This document shows positions 32,557 to 61,722 of a stretch of 64,000 bases of DNA, piece after piece (positions within the stretch are counted from its first letter, which is position 1; each line of letters begins with the position of its first letter). Origin of the DNA: Cordia subcordata. Taxonomy: Eukaryota; Streptophyta; Magnoliopsida; Boraginales; Cordiaceae. Under the pieces are notes generated by a model that worked only from the letters and a program-made list of their open reading frames with translations, was not told the DNA's origin and did no database searches. The stretch is from the NCBI GenBank assembly GCA_028554755.1, contig JAPTOF010000016.1, positions 1,376,501-1,440,500 on the forward strand, given 5' to 3'. Both the position numbers and the translations under genes were made by a program.

Positions 32557-35500
32557 TCAACTACGCCATTCAGAAGACACTTCCGATTCAACATCTTCTT
32601 CCCACCAAGTGGCAGTCTGCAATTGACAGATCCAATATGCATCAGTGATGAATACGTATGAAGTTTTAGCCCTTTTAGATGCAAAAAGGATTTGATTGAT
32701 AAAAATGGACAGCGAGGTGTTGGGGGGGGGGGGGGGGAGGGGGGGAGAGTGGAATGGAGAAACAGTAAGAAAAAGGCTACTGAGGAAAACCTTGTAGCCT
32801 TTCCGAAGAAATTCAAGCGAACTTCCTTCTTCCTCTTGCAGTCCCAGGACCCTTAGGAGTTCTTCCTTGGTCTGGCAAGCCAACCAATGCATAAGTTCAT
32901 GCAAGACTTCTTATTACGCATAATGACTTACCTACAACACCAAAATAGTTCCAAGGATTGCAGTTTACCTCACCCAGGGTGAAGCGATTTGCACTTTCTG
33001 CTACACAAGCAAAAGAGCCATCTGCTTGCTTCAACATTACTTGCCAAGGCCCTGGAAAATTCACAGAACATAGTTCACTACCTGGCATCTTAACCAGGCC
33101 AAATCAAAAGTTTATTATGAACTATATAAATTCATGAAACAACAGTTAAGTAAGGAAACCCAGAATTAAGAAGTGCAAGCCAACTCCATTCTGAAAGGAT
33201 ACTCTCATAGTGTTAAAAAAAGGTAATAACATGGTAAGAAACTGAGTAACTATAAAAGCATGAGGCACAAGTTAGTGTATTGCTTTGATAAATTTAAAGC
33301 TGTGCCACTGCCACCACAACAACTATGATATCCTTTGTAAGCCCTTTAACTATCTAAATTTTACTAGAAATGATTTTCAAGATAAATTTGCCCAAGCTAG
33401 ACTCAAGAAAGGGCCCAAGATAAATTCATAGAAACTGAAAACTATTTTCAGAAACTTGCTTATAAACTGAGAATTGTCTATTCCTTCAATCATTGGATTG
33501 AAGTTATAACAAGAGCAGATAAATTCAGGCAGAAACAAAGAGACAGTATAGAAGAATTGGAAATAGCAAGAAAGAAACAAAGAGAGGGAGTAGATTACTC
33601 CAGCATCACACTTTGAAAAAGACTACAGCTCACCAGGGTATTGACGGAATAGTGCTCCGTTGTAATTCACAATATAAGGTGCCACTGCAATTGTCTTCCA
33701 TGTCCAAGAACAGATTAAGGACCAAGGACAGATTAAGGTTTAACATGTACAATAAAATTAAAGTACGAGAATCATGCAAAATGTTAACAGAGAGTTGATA
33801 CCTTTGAATACTCTCTTGTCCGGATATAAAAAACTGGAATGAATTTAGAGAGAAATTTATAATGTAGATCTTTTGGTGGAAAGCCTACAAGGCCCAAGTC
33901 AGCTCTGCAGATTACAGTAATGTTATATTCAAGAATATGATATAGATTGCGTTTCAGAAGTTAGGATTGCCTCACAGCTTACCGCAGTGTGTCAAGCTCC
34001 AGATTAAAGAGAAGGCTAGGGGTTGATGAGGCAAATTTTTCCTGCAAAAGTTGAAAACATAATTTTCCTGTTAATTTAGTTACTAGACAAGAAGTTCATG
34101 TCACTGTCTGCAGATCGTAGAAAATAACCACCAGTGGACCATGAGATAGCTTTTACAGTAAAAACTGATGCTTCTCCACATCTTACACGTTTTCTCTTAC
34201 CCATATAATATAGCATGGAAATAAAATCAGTTTAAGACATAGAAGCCAATACTAATAGTAAGGAAGACCTAAAACGTCTCAAATTGGAAATTATGCTGGT
34301 GAGACATCTAGATACATGCCGATGCAAAAGGACACATCATCCTCTGACCAAAAGAAAACTTTAAAGAAAACAGTTACATGCATTTGAACAGAAAAAGAAA
34401 ACCTTGTGCATCAATAAGACAATCTTTAATATCTTATTAGTTCATGATCAAGTTAGTAGATCACCATCACAAGAAGCATGCAAGAATGAGATCTAAAAAT
34501 GAAGTTGATTAATTTATATGTCACTTGGCCACAGTCTTCTAAAGCACAAAAGCATATAGAGGTACACCATGTTTCATAAACAAGAGTATATAGGTAGACC
34601 ATGTTACATGAATAAGAGTAAGCATCTCATATCTAAGGAATTATAGTTGGCATAAGCCTCAATAGTAGCAGAGGTCGAATAAGGGACAAATGGTACAACT
34701 AAGGAACATAATGGATTTGAAATTTCTTTTCCCTTTCCCAGACAATGTAGATCTTATTCTTCTTTTTTAATTTCCTTTTGACAAAATAATGTAGGAGACT
34801 AGGAGTCACAGGAAAGCACACTTAGAAAATGGTGTTACTAGATGGAATGGTAGAAATTTGAAAATGACCAACTCAAATATGATAATAAGTGGAATATCTT
34901 TCAGGTGAAATTAAAGAAAATGAATATTTGCACATTTATCCTTCAAATGCATAGTAGAGCACAAGACCCCAGATAATAGGTCACAGATATTTCAGTTCAT
35001 AAAACCATACCACATACTTCTCTACATAGGTGAGGTCCTTGGTGCTGCAATTGATGAATATATAAAGAGAAGGAGGCTTGTCAGACTGCCAACGACCTGC
35101 ATCAAGAAGAAACGGCACAATGTCTACATTTGGAAGGTTTAAGCATAAGATATTATAACTTCAAACTATATTCTATGCCCACATCTGTGAGAGTGAGCAT
35201 GCAGCCCACAAATGCATGTGCTTGTGAATGTTTTCTATATGAACACATATATCATATCAATGGACAAGGTACCAAGCTTTTGTACGCCTAAGATCAGGCA
35301 AAGTTGACAGTTGGTAATCTTTAACACTTAACAAGATCGAAATTAACTGATACATGTTTCAAACTAATTCAGGTTTGCTTCAAGATGAAAATTTGTTTCT
35401 AAGAAACTCCTTTCTACAGCACAGCTTTTGATGTAAGGGGAAGTAGGCACAACATCATAGATTGGGAGTTCTGTCTCCCACTATCTCTTTGTTCGTACTA

Positions 35501-38500
35501 TGATCTATTCAGGAAAAATGGAAAATGTGCAGAGCTGATTTCAATAATGCAGCTTTTCACTTTTTAAATTGAAAAGCCAGGGATCAGTACAGTAGTTGAC
35601 TACCTTCATTCTCATCTTCAAAATCAAAATCCAAAGTGTTCCTTAGAGATCTGAAGAATGAGGTGACAGGACCAGCAGGAATATCATCCAGTGACCCAAT
35701 AGTTATACCATCAATCTGAAAGGTAAGTCAGAAAATGAGTGATAAAAGGTTGAGACCAAATCATAATTTTTTCTGAATGACAACATAAGCTTCTCCAGTT
35801 TTTCCCATTTCAGAAACAAGAACACTAATCCTATGTACCGTCAGCCTTAAGTCAAAAGTAAAGTATTTGAGTTACCGAGTCAAGAGCAGTTGAAAAGAGT
35901 TGTGTGGCCCTACGCTTTTCTGGCTTATCAGGAAATACCTAAAATAATAATCACTAAATTAGCTCTTCACATCTTGCTAAACGCAAAGAACACATGATTA
36001 TCCAATGTTATGTCTCCCACAATGCAAGCTTTCATTTCCTTCTTCTCCTGGAGCTTTCTGACAACAGCCAAGGCAAGTTGAATGTTGGCATCGCTAAACT
36101 CATCCGATGATCCCTTCACATATTCAGGAAGTCGAGAATAATATGCATCTGATTAATAGGGTTTGAAAACAAGCCAATATAAAGTCAATCAATGCATTGA
36201 ACAAAAATGAATGATAGTGAAATATGAAGACAGAGCAAACAACTAAAAATTGTGAGCATGTTTTAATCAACAAGTTATGCTGCCATGATGACTAGGAACA
36301 GGCAAATGAAAAATGTCATTCTTAAGGTATTACAAGCAAGGCAGTCCATTATAAAGCCAAGAAAATTGTAAGCTGAAAGGTACCTTATAAGAAGATATGT
36401 TGCTTGGCAAGGGACTGTTGATGAAATTGCCACAAAGTGAAAACCACGAAAGGGAAAGCCAGTGTCAGGACAGCAAAATGGTAAAATTAGATGCATTTCA
36501 GATTTAAGATTTCAGATAAGCATATAACAAACACAACATTAGGGTAATGCTAGATATCACCCTATTTTTATCATCCAAATATCACCTTCCATGTGCTATA
36601 TGTCTGCTTGGCATATTAAAATGAAGAGGGGGATATAAAAGAGTTTCTTAGGTTAGTATGGCAAGTGACAAACACGTAGAGGTCATAAGCGGGTGATAAA
36701 AATAGAGATATATAGCATTACTTTCAGGATATATCTTAGGAAACTGAGCCAATATCTCTATTAAGAACTTCCAAGGAAAAGGGAAATTGTCAAATGCATC
36801 TCAAGCTAAAGAAAGATACAGAAACTTTTCTAAGCTATGAGAAGTCATTTGATTACATAATGTACTGGTACAAACATCCTTCCATTCTATCCTTCGAGGA
36901 GTTAGCTGAGAATGGTATACCAGCTCAAAATCTGTAAGGACTACTTTGATAATAAGTTTAACTTTTTAAGATCTTGAAGGCACTGTGTTGCCCTTTGCCT
37001 TAAGGGGACTTCTACATTGATCTTAATCCACTGAGTCCATGCTGAAACTATATTGTAATCAAATTACTTAAAATCATTCTTCACTATTTTGTGTAGATCA
37101 ATCCATTACATACTCGTAAAGTGATTTAAAAAGTTTCTTGAATTGGATATTGATGTGCAAATTCCTAAAAGAAAAATGTGGCATTTCTATAACTGGTGAT
37201 CTAATTACACATTCCAGAAGCCTCTAAATTATCAAATTAGCAACAACTTCACTGGCACGCGATCCAAAATTGGACCTGTTAATGGAACCTTGTAGTAGCT
37301 CAACAATCATTGTGTTTAATAAAAAAATGTCAACTAAGCCTGAAATAATTAACCTGAGTTATTTCTCAATTCAAGAACACTAACTTGTAAGTCATACTGT
37401 GTCCCGTCAATATGGTCACTTCTACTAGCAAATGATTGTGTCACAATTTCATCTGAACAGATCTTTCCTTTAATAACCAGGCATCGCTTAATTCTTGTCA
37501 ACATACTATACTACCAAAAGGGTGTCAAAAAGATTTACAAAAAAATAAAAGGTAAAATGCATCATTTTACCATTTGCAGATTTGTCTAATTAGCTTATTA
37601 CTCTCCGGTGCTTTAAAAAATTACCACATTACCCCTCTATGCTTCTCAAATAATGGAGCATAGTCTCCTCCCTCAACGTTCCATCAAACTTAATTTATTC
37701 TATATTATACACGTCTTTTTTTGGCTCATACGAGTGTTAAAACTTGTAATGTAATATATATTTTTGCAAAAATATCGTTATTTTCAGTTAAAGACGTTCA
37801 AGTAATAATGAAAAAAAGAGGAGACTGAATCACTTTTAAAAAGATATAGGGGTTATAAGGAAAGTTTTAAAAACAAAGGGGTAATTAGCTAAATTAATAA
37901 ACCACAAGCCGCAAAGTGTAACATGTCACTACTGAAAAGTACAAGGATAATATGATAAGCTCAAACACATAATACTAATGAGTTAATTACACAAATCACA
38001 AGGGTAAAGTGCATTTTAACTCAAAAATGGAACAGAAATGGGCAATCTTTAGATCACATCAACAAGCTAAACTGCTAAACTATCAAAAGGGTGTCAAAAG
38101 AAATTACCAAAATAATTGAAAATAGAAAAGATAAAACAATAAATCACCACGATGATGAACCTAAACATGTAAACAAACAGAAGAAGCAGAAGAGAGGAAA
38201 GAGATAAAAACATTTACGGGAACTCGATTTCGAGGCGAGTCTTGCCGTCACTGAGAGCATTAAAGAGAGCATTAGCAGCGTCGGCAACGAGAACTTCGTA
38301 CGATTTAGGCTTGTAAACAGAGACACCAAGCATAGCATCGGTATCAACGCCTGGTGAAGCTTTTGCTTCTTTCTTGGCACAGTTTATTGTGTTGAGCAAT
38401 GATGATGAGTGGTGTCTTAATGAACCAGTCTTGGAAAGAAATGGTGAAAATGGAGGTTGAAAGATGCGGATAGAGGAGTGAGAAAGAGAAGGAGGAGAGA

Positions 38501-38540
38501 AAATGGAAGGTGACAAGGCCGTGGAAATGGCCATGGCCAT
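32557..38540 (-). CDS. LPA3: LOW PSII ACCUMULATION 3 (LPA3), DUF1995 chloroplast protein, 12 exons
   Basis: LPA3 is a chloroplast factor that assists photosystem II assembly (CP43 insertion). Minus-strand exons: 38540-38218, 36414-36384, 36113-36021, 35938-35876, 35715-35604, 35096-35011, 34041-33983, 33904-33802, 33694-33634, 33051-32969, 32871-32791, 32616-32557. All have GT-AG borders and consistent phases, giving 1155 nt (384 aa plus stop TGA). [14 protein letters not shown] starts at 38540. The Ser-rich first 55-65 residues look like a transit peptide; the frame is open upstream, but this ATG begins the plausible transit sequence. DUF1995 landmarks are [117 protein letters not shown], and a C-terminal [19 protein letters not shown]. 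Exon 2 is a 31-nt microexon ([10 protein letters not shown]). The gene looks intact. Confidence 0.93.
32721..32748. repeat. Homopurine G-run in the last LPA3 intron
   Basis: A G tract of about 16, then an A, then further G runs on the + strand. The LPA3 transcript therefore carries a long C tract in intron 32617-32790. The exact length may be a sequencing or assembly uncertainty. Confidence 0.85.
36415..38217 (-). other. LPA3 intron 1
   Basis: Intron of 1803 bp between exon 1 and the microexon. Beyond AT-rich text, I saw no gene, RNA or transposon. Donor GTAAATG at 38217; acceptor CAACAG ending 36415. Confidence 0.8.
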
Positions 38541-38918
38541 GGTTGGTTTGGTTAGTTGGGTGGTGACACGAAAGAGGAGGGAAAAGATAACGGTCACATA
38601 TTTGGAGATTACTAACTGATAAGGTATGCTCCTGCGGCAGCCCAATTGGGCTACCCACGCGAATGGAGATAGCATATTCGATGATCCGATACGTGATACG
38701 AGTGTGATTTAAAAATTATTCTAATTGATTCGAGTAATGATTTGTTTTAATTATTGGGTACCAGGGCTATTTAATTTTGTTATTTTTTTTATTTTTTATT
38801 TTATGTATATATATATATATATATATATTCATTTCAAGGAAGACGGTTCTCACCCTTATGATGTTTTACACCCTAGTTTGTGAAAGCATTGGAGGGGTTA
38901 GGTAAACTACACCTCTTA
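38541..38918. other. LPA3 upstream region with (AT)n tract
   Basis: Probably holds the LPA3 5' UTR and promoter (minus strand). A T-rich stretch and (TA)n repeat lie at about 38806-38828. No motif was assigned with confidence. Confidence 0.5.
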
Positions 38919-39038
38919 GAGGGTGTTTGGCTTTGCTTATTTTAGGTGCTTATAAGCACTTTAAAAAAAGTATTTTTTTATATATTTTTTACTATTTAGG
39001 TACTTATAAGTACCAAATAAACAAAGCCAATTACCTTT
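38919..39038. mobile_element. Tourist-like MITE, family A copy 3
   Basis: 120 bp with GAGGGTGTTTGGCTTTGCTT at the left end and a diverged inverse (CAAAGCCAATTACCTTT) at the right. It is flanked by TTA at 38916-38918 and 39039-39041, a typical PIF/Harbinger target duplication. It lies about 380 bp upstream of the LPA3 start codon. Confidence 0.82.
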
Positions 39039-40005
39039 TTAGTTGGCTATTGCACACATAAGTATTTTGCATGACTTTTTTTCTTTTTCCCTTAGTGTTG
39101 CCTATTTATACTCTGTTTGTTATAGTTTTATTTTAATATACTTATCCTATTGAAATGAGGGTACATTTTATAAGATTTAAGAAATCTTATTATACATCCT
39201 ATGAAAATTCAAAGCAAAACTATACTTTTAATCTTATAAAAAATAAACAATCCATCTTATCTTATTTTTTACAACTATAAAATGTATGGTGTATGTACTA
39301 AAATATCTTAAATCTTATAAAATATCTCTAAATTTTAAAAAAATAAGTATTTTAAAATAAGATCATTCCAAACACACTATCAGTTTCGCTAACTTGGGTT
39401 TATCTTCACTGACGTACAAGCTCTTTGTTTGTTTTATTTAAATCTTTGGTGTGTTAGTAATATTTGTATCTTGACAAAAAAAAGACACGGGATTGTTTAG
39501 CTCAGCTTAAAACAAGCATAACAAGTGCTTAGGAGCCCAATCATTAGAAGGGGCTTGCTATACTGACGGACCATTGATGTGGGCTTAGTCTAAGAAATAT
39601 GTACAGTCCAATAAATATTCAAGGCCGAAAACTCGGGCATGTATAAAATATATAGAGAAAGGGCCCTAAGGCCACCTATCATGTTGCTGTTATGGATCAA
39701 TACAAAACCCATTTTAATATTAGCTATAATATTTTTATAATATCAAATTATAAATAAAACGCGTGCGAGTATTAATTTAAACGTATGAACCACTACATCA
39801 AATTCATAAATTATTCTTAATCCATCCATATGAGATTCTTACCAATTCTCCCTTCCTTTTCCCTTTTTCTTTTCCTCTTTCCTCTTTCTACAAAGTTAAA
39901 TTTTCAAAGAAGACTATGACTTCAATATATATATTATCTAGATGTCCTTGGCTCAAGGAGGAGATAGGAGCTTTTAAGGTCTAAATTCGCCACTTAGGAC
40001 TTATT

Positions 40006-40224
40006 TGGACCTTTTTTTTTTTTCAGAAATATATATTTTTTAATTTTTGGAAAAAGTACTTTTTTCAAAAAGTTAAAAATTCTGATTTTTGGGAGAAAAA
40101 TTGCAATTGAACTTTTTTTAGAGTTTTATTTATTTTTTAAATTTAAGCTAAATACTTATTAAGAAAAAATATTAAAAAAAATACTTTTTCGTAGAAAAAA
40201 TCAATTCAAACAAACTATTAAAAA
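40006..40224. mobile_element. Foldback/MITE-like repeat, family B copy 3
   Basis: The left end ATTTGGACCTTTTTTTTTTT and right end AAAAAATCAATTCAAACAAAC are imperfect inverses, with the T/A-rich interior seen at 13151 and 20735. More diverged than the other copies. Confidence 0.45.
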
Positions 40225-42726
40225 CTTCAATTGTTTGCACCACATGAGTGTTACCATATGACTCATTTCACAATCCAGCTTATCAACTATGGAATCAAAT
40301 TAGCTGCAATTGATAACAGTGCTCATGCAAAAAAGTGGAGGTCTTTTCAATATTTTTTCCTTTAAGATTGTAGGGTAAAAAAGCAAAAAAGCATTGAATA
40401 AAGTGAAGAGATAAAAAAAAAAAAAGCAAAAGCTTCGAAAAAGGAAACAAGAGACGGGAATGAAAAGAATAGATTCAAAAAGGAATCACATGCACGTGTA
40501 AAGCAGATGCGCATTACATAAATAAGATCTTTCGTGTGTGTGTGTTGTTATCATGTTATGACCACAAACATATGACTCGGCCCGCCAAGAAAAGCTGCAA
40601 TCTGCCACACCAGCACCCACTTACGCCCCACTACAACCTTCAGCATCGAGTAACATTCCCTGTCCAATATTTGGATTGTTTTTCCCCAGGGCAAAAGAAG
40701 ATTATAAAGGTTAATTATCTCGTTAGTCTCTAATTTTTAACGTGTTTGTCAATTGGGTCATCTGTCTTAATAAGTGCCACCTTCAAATTTCTTACCTATA
40801 AGTGTACCACCACCTTTAGTTTTCAAACAAGATTAAATTTTAGACGGAAAAAACGTGATGATATGTCCTTTTGAGGATTTTGGAATTAGGGACATGGGGA
40901 TGGGTGTATAATTAAGATATTAACAATTGTGAGGACAAAATTACTTTGAAAAGGCCCAGTAAAAAAAAATACTCTGAAAATGACACATTCATAAATTATG
41001 TATTTTTTCCTTCTAAAATTTAACTTTAGGCCAAAAAAAGAACTAAGAATGGCGCACATATAAAATAAAGGGACTGAAAGGTGGCATTTATTAAGATAGT
41101 GGAATAAATTGACAACACCACATTAAAAATGAGGGATTGCTAGGGTGATTGACCTTTTCTTCTAAGTTTTCAATTTGACTTAAAAAAAAAAGTTAAAATT
41201 TCGAAAGAAATAGAAATTTAACTTTTTTTTTTAAGTTAAAATTTTGAACTTCTAAAAAGAATACTTTTTTTTTTCCCTTCAAAAAATATAGGAGAAAAGC
41301 TCTTATGAAGAAAAACCAATAGAAATGAGCTCTAGATAGCGATTGGTATGTGAGAAAGGGTTGGGAATGAAATGACATTCTTGTTTATTGTCTAAATCCT
41401 ATGATAGTTTAATTGATATAGCGTAATGAATTTAGAATCCCATTTCCGAGGAAATTCTATTCTCACAAAAATAGAAATAGTCATTCTGATAAAAAAAAAA
41501 ATGAGAATGACTCATTCCCATGTTCGTGGGAATAAAATTTTTGGCAAATAACTAAATTATCCTTTCTAAAGTTAACATTTACCATTTTAATTAAAACTAT
41601 AAATAAGAACAAAAAAATTAAAAATAAAATAAAATTAAAAACAAACATAAAATAGATAATAAATAATTGAAAATAAAAATTAAATAAAAATGAAAAATAT
41701 AAATATAAATAGAAAATAAAAAATAAACATAAAATTAAAATAAAAAATAAAAATGAAAGAAAAATAAAAACAAAAATAAAAAGTTCACTAGACTATATAT
41801 TCACATATATACACAAGCATTATTAGTATTAATATTATTTTTATTAAGGTTACAAGCATAAATATATTTTATATTAGTATTAGTAGTGCTTTAGTAATAT
41901 TTTTCACAGTTAATTTTATTCCTATCACTGTTATTATTATTACTATTGTTGTTGTTATTATTATTACTACTACTTTTACTATTATTGCTATAATATATAT
42001 ATATATGTGTGTGTGTGTGTAAATAATAATATTGGAGTAATGTTAACTTGTTATATTATTTTTAATACAATGCTTGTACATTAATTATCAAATATAAATT
42101 TACACCATTCGTAAAGTAAACCAGATATGGTATATTCATTACTAAGTCATTCCATTGCGTAACTTATTTCATTCTTGTCCAAATCCATTATGATATACCA
42201 ATTGTGATCCAATAGTTTTGAGTATGAATCTCCCCTCAAATTAGTTATCTAAAAAATTGGTGTGTTGCTAAAGGTTCGCGTGAATTGACCTTTTTTTTTA
42301 AAATATTATATAAAATAATTTTATTTTGTTTTAAATTCAATTCACATATTTATTATTAAAAATACTTGTTTTTTTTTTTCATCAAGAAAGCATATTTTCT
42401 TGAAAGAAACACAATCTAGACGACCCTTAATCTAATTTTATAACAAAATTAATATAATCACACTCAAGATAAGTTAGTCATTATTAAAAGAATAACTGTT
42501 TATTATTTTACTAAATAATTTTTTTATAATTATTTATATTTAAAAAATTTAATATTACTAACTTCTATTATGATCATTGTTATATATAATACATTTTTTT
42601 TTCAAAAAATAATTTTAATTAATACATCAAATCAATAGAAGACTTCAATTGTCCACGCACGCTTCCACCTGCCTCTTGCCACCTTTTGGGTAGGTGTGTG
42701 TCACTACCAAGAACGCCATGCAATGT

Positions 42727-42737
42727 CTATAAAAGCC
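42727..42737 (+). promoter_or_regulatory. Possible TATA box of ABCC13
   Basis: CTATAAAAGCC lies about 100 bp upstream of the start codon at 42830, a plausible core-promoter position. This is by sequence resemblance only. Confidence 0.45.
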
Positions 42738-42829
42738 TTTCTAGAAGGCAGCTGGACCATTTCTCTATTTACTCTGCAGTGTATTTGTGTATGGTAGTGT
42801 TGAAGTGAAGATTTAACGTACAAAATAGC

Positions 42830-59705
<16,876 letters not shown>

Positions 59706-61318
59706 GTCCTCTATTTGCTAGCTTTCCTATTATGTTGGCCAACATTTAAGGTAGCTAGATCTTAAAGAAGTAGGATTTCAGCATTATCTAAAGTTAAATG
59801 AGCCTAAAGAAACTAAATTTCTTTTGACTTGACAATGGGAAACTCAAAATCCCATTCGAGTGATTTTTCTATAGCATTATATTGACGGTATGTTATTCAT
59901 TCTAAGTTTAGATAGGAAAATGCACAATTTCCAGATGTGTCAGAAAACTATAATAAGTAATTAGATCATGCAGAGATCGTTAGGAATTGATATTTCCTAT
60001 ATAAATTCCATAGAGTTGGTATGATTAAAAAATTTGACTTTTCTTCTTCTGAAGCTGTTACCAGTTCTTCAGCAATAGCTGTCACTAATCTATATAGAAA
60101 GGCAAATTAGGAAAGTGGACAAAAGAAGTATATGAATAAGCTTCCTAATACAGTCATCATGATCCTTTTCAATATTTTCATGTTATTTTGCAAAACTTCA
60201 TGGGGCATGATAATTCTACTATTATCTTGCCTAGTTGCCATCATACTGTTGCCATTCTTGTTGACCCTGGCTTATCAGATGAGAATGCTTGTTAGAGTTT
60301 GTATTGGTGTGACTCTGCAGACATGGTATGCACATCAGTGACTGTTCTCATTATTGAGCTAGGAATCTTCAGAATACTAGTAATTGACTTTAAGGACATA
60401 ATAAATGAATTAGTTACAGTTCTGTAAGTCAGCTGCAGCTTTTAAAATAAAGGAGGTGGGGATTTAATGTGGTATAAGTAGGTAATGATCCTAAAACTCA
60501 AGGTGCTAGGTGCTATAGCTGCTCTTGCACCTGCTCAGCTCATTGAGATGAAGGAAAGAAAGGCGAAGTTTTAGCTTGCGTTGGTGCAGATGCATTGAAG
60601 ATCTAAACTGATAGGATAAACCACTTGCAGATAATGTAAGGTTTGGAGTTTTTTTTATTCTATACTAGAACATTTTCCTTATGAGAAAACCTATAATCTG
60701 TAATTAGTTTTAATAGTGCAATTGGCCGACCTGTCTGATTTTATGTGCATGTTATATGCACCTAGAGGTGAAGATCTTCCTCTTAACACCCAGCTCTGAG
60801 CCCTGTTTCTCCAATCTCAAGTGACATAATTGATTGGCATGGCCCACAGAGATGTACGTATTCAGGAAAATATGATCCACCCTGCTTTGGTTAAATATTT
60901 CCAACTTATGCTTTAGCTTTCTTCATCTTACTCTTCCAGAAAAACGTTGGTTCCATTTAAGCATACTAACATGCAGTCGGTAATTTTGGACAAGAAGACT
61001 AAGTGGTGACAATGGAAGAATGGATTTGGATGCTTGAAATGTATTTCTTGATTGAGTTTCATGGCTTCCTTGCATTTGCTTAGCATATTTTGACGTGAGT
61101 GAACCATGAAATATCAGAAATCCACTGAAATAGAGAGGGGTGTTTTTTTTCATTTTTTTTTTGCTTTGGTTGGGGGGGGGGGGGTGTGGGGGTTTACCTT
61201 TCCACTGCAAATGTTGTACTCTTCGTGTTAGATTTTGTCAAAGCAACTAAGCAAGGATGGCTACAGGCCGCAAACTCAATTTACTTTAGGACAGAACATT
61301 AAGATGTGGGATGTCATG
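59706..61318 (+). other. ABCC13 intron 22 (partial), up to the copia insertion
   Basis: Begins with donor GTCCTC directly after the H-loop exon. The next expected exon (AISAAD-type sequence) was not found here, so the intron continues across the retroelement and past the window. It contains a G-run at about 61171-61184. Confidence 0.65.
61171..61195. repeat. G-run (guanine homopolymer)
   Basis: About 14 Gs, then TGTGGGGG on the + strand, sense relative to ABCC13 in intron 22. It could form a G-quadruplex; length accuracy is uncertain. Confidence 0.85.
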
Positions 61319-61649
61319 TGTTGAGGAAAAAACATGCAAACACGAAGAATACGAGAAGAAATAACGGACACAAGAATTACGTGGTTCGGCTTTAAAGCCT
61401 AAGTCCACGGGTAGTAGAGAATAATTCTATTATTGATCACGAATGCTACAAGGCTCTCACTTTGGTTTCTCTCTCAAACATAACATAATGAGTATTGCCA
61501 CATATTTATAGTGCAAAGGTTTCCTAAACCTATTAAGCAGAAAAGACAACTAATTAATTATGTGCTACAAAAGGTAATAAGCGAATAAGGTAATATGCTA
61601 ACAAGGAAATCTGCTATTCTTGTTGCCTAAGAATACGGGCCACATTCAA
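61319..61649 (-). repeat. Copia copy 2, 3' LTR
   Basis: 331 bp, TGTTGAGG...ATTCAACA on the + strand. Closely similar to the copy 1 LTRs, with scattered substitutions and small indels. Confidence 0.95.
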
Positions 61650-61722
61650 CAAATCTCCACCTTGGCACGTATTCGCTCCAATCAATACACCATCATCCCT
61701 GCAGCCAACTGCCTCTAAGAGC

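Larger units (their letters stand above)
39042..42829. other. Intergenic region between LPA3 and ABCC13
   Basis: AT-rich, with an A/T low-complexity stretch near 41590-41780 (AAATAAAAAT units) and an (AT)n-(GT)n tract at 41993-42020. No coding region was supported. The last 150-200 bases before 42830 (including CTATAAAAGCC at about 42727) may hold the ABCC13 core promoter and 5' UTR. Confidence 0.5.

Noticed and set aside
32286..32648. 120-codon plus-strand frame
   Set aside because: It overlaps the last LPA3 exon in antisense and has no recognisable domain.
36021..36148. Longer version of LPA3 exon 3 starting at 36148
   Set aside because: The open frame YYSRLPEYV is tempting, but its phase is incompatible with exon 1 or the microexon; the acceptor at 36114-36115 gives the conserved SYK-GSSDEF join.
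60132..60341. 69-codon hydrophobic plus-strand frame in ABCC13 intron 22
   Set aside because: It looks like a membrane segment but has no resemblance to the next ABCC13 exon and lacks splice sites in phase; probably A/T-driven.
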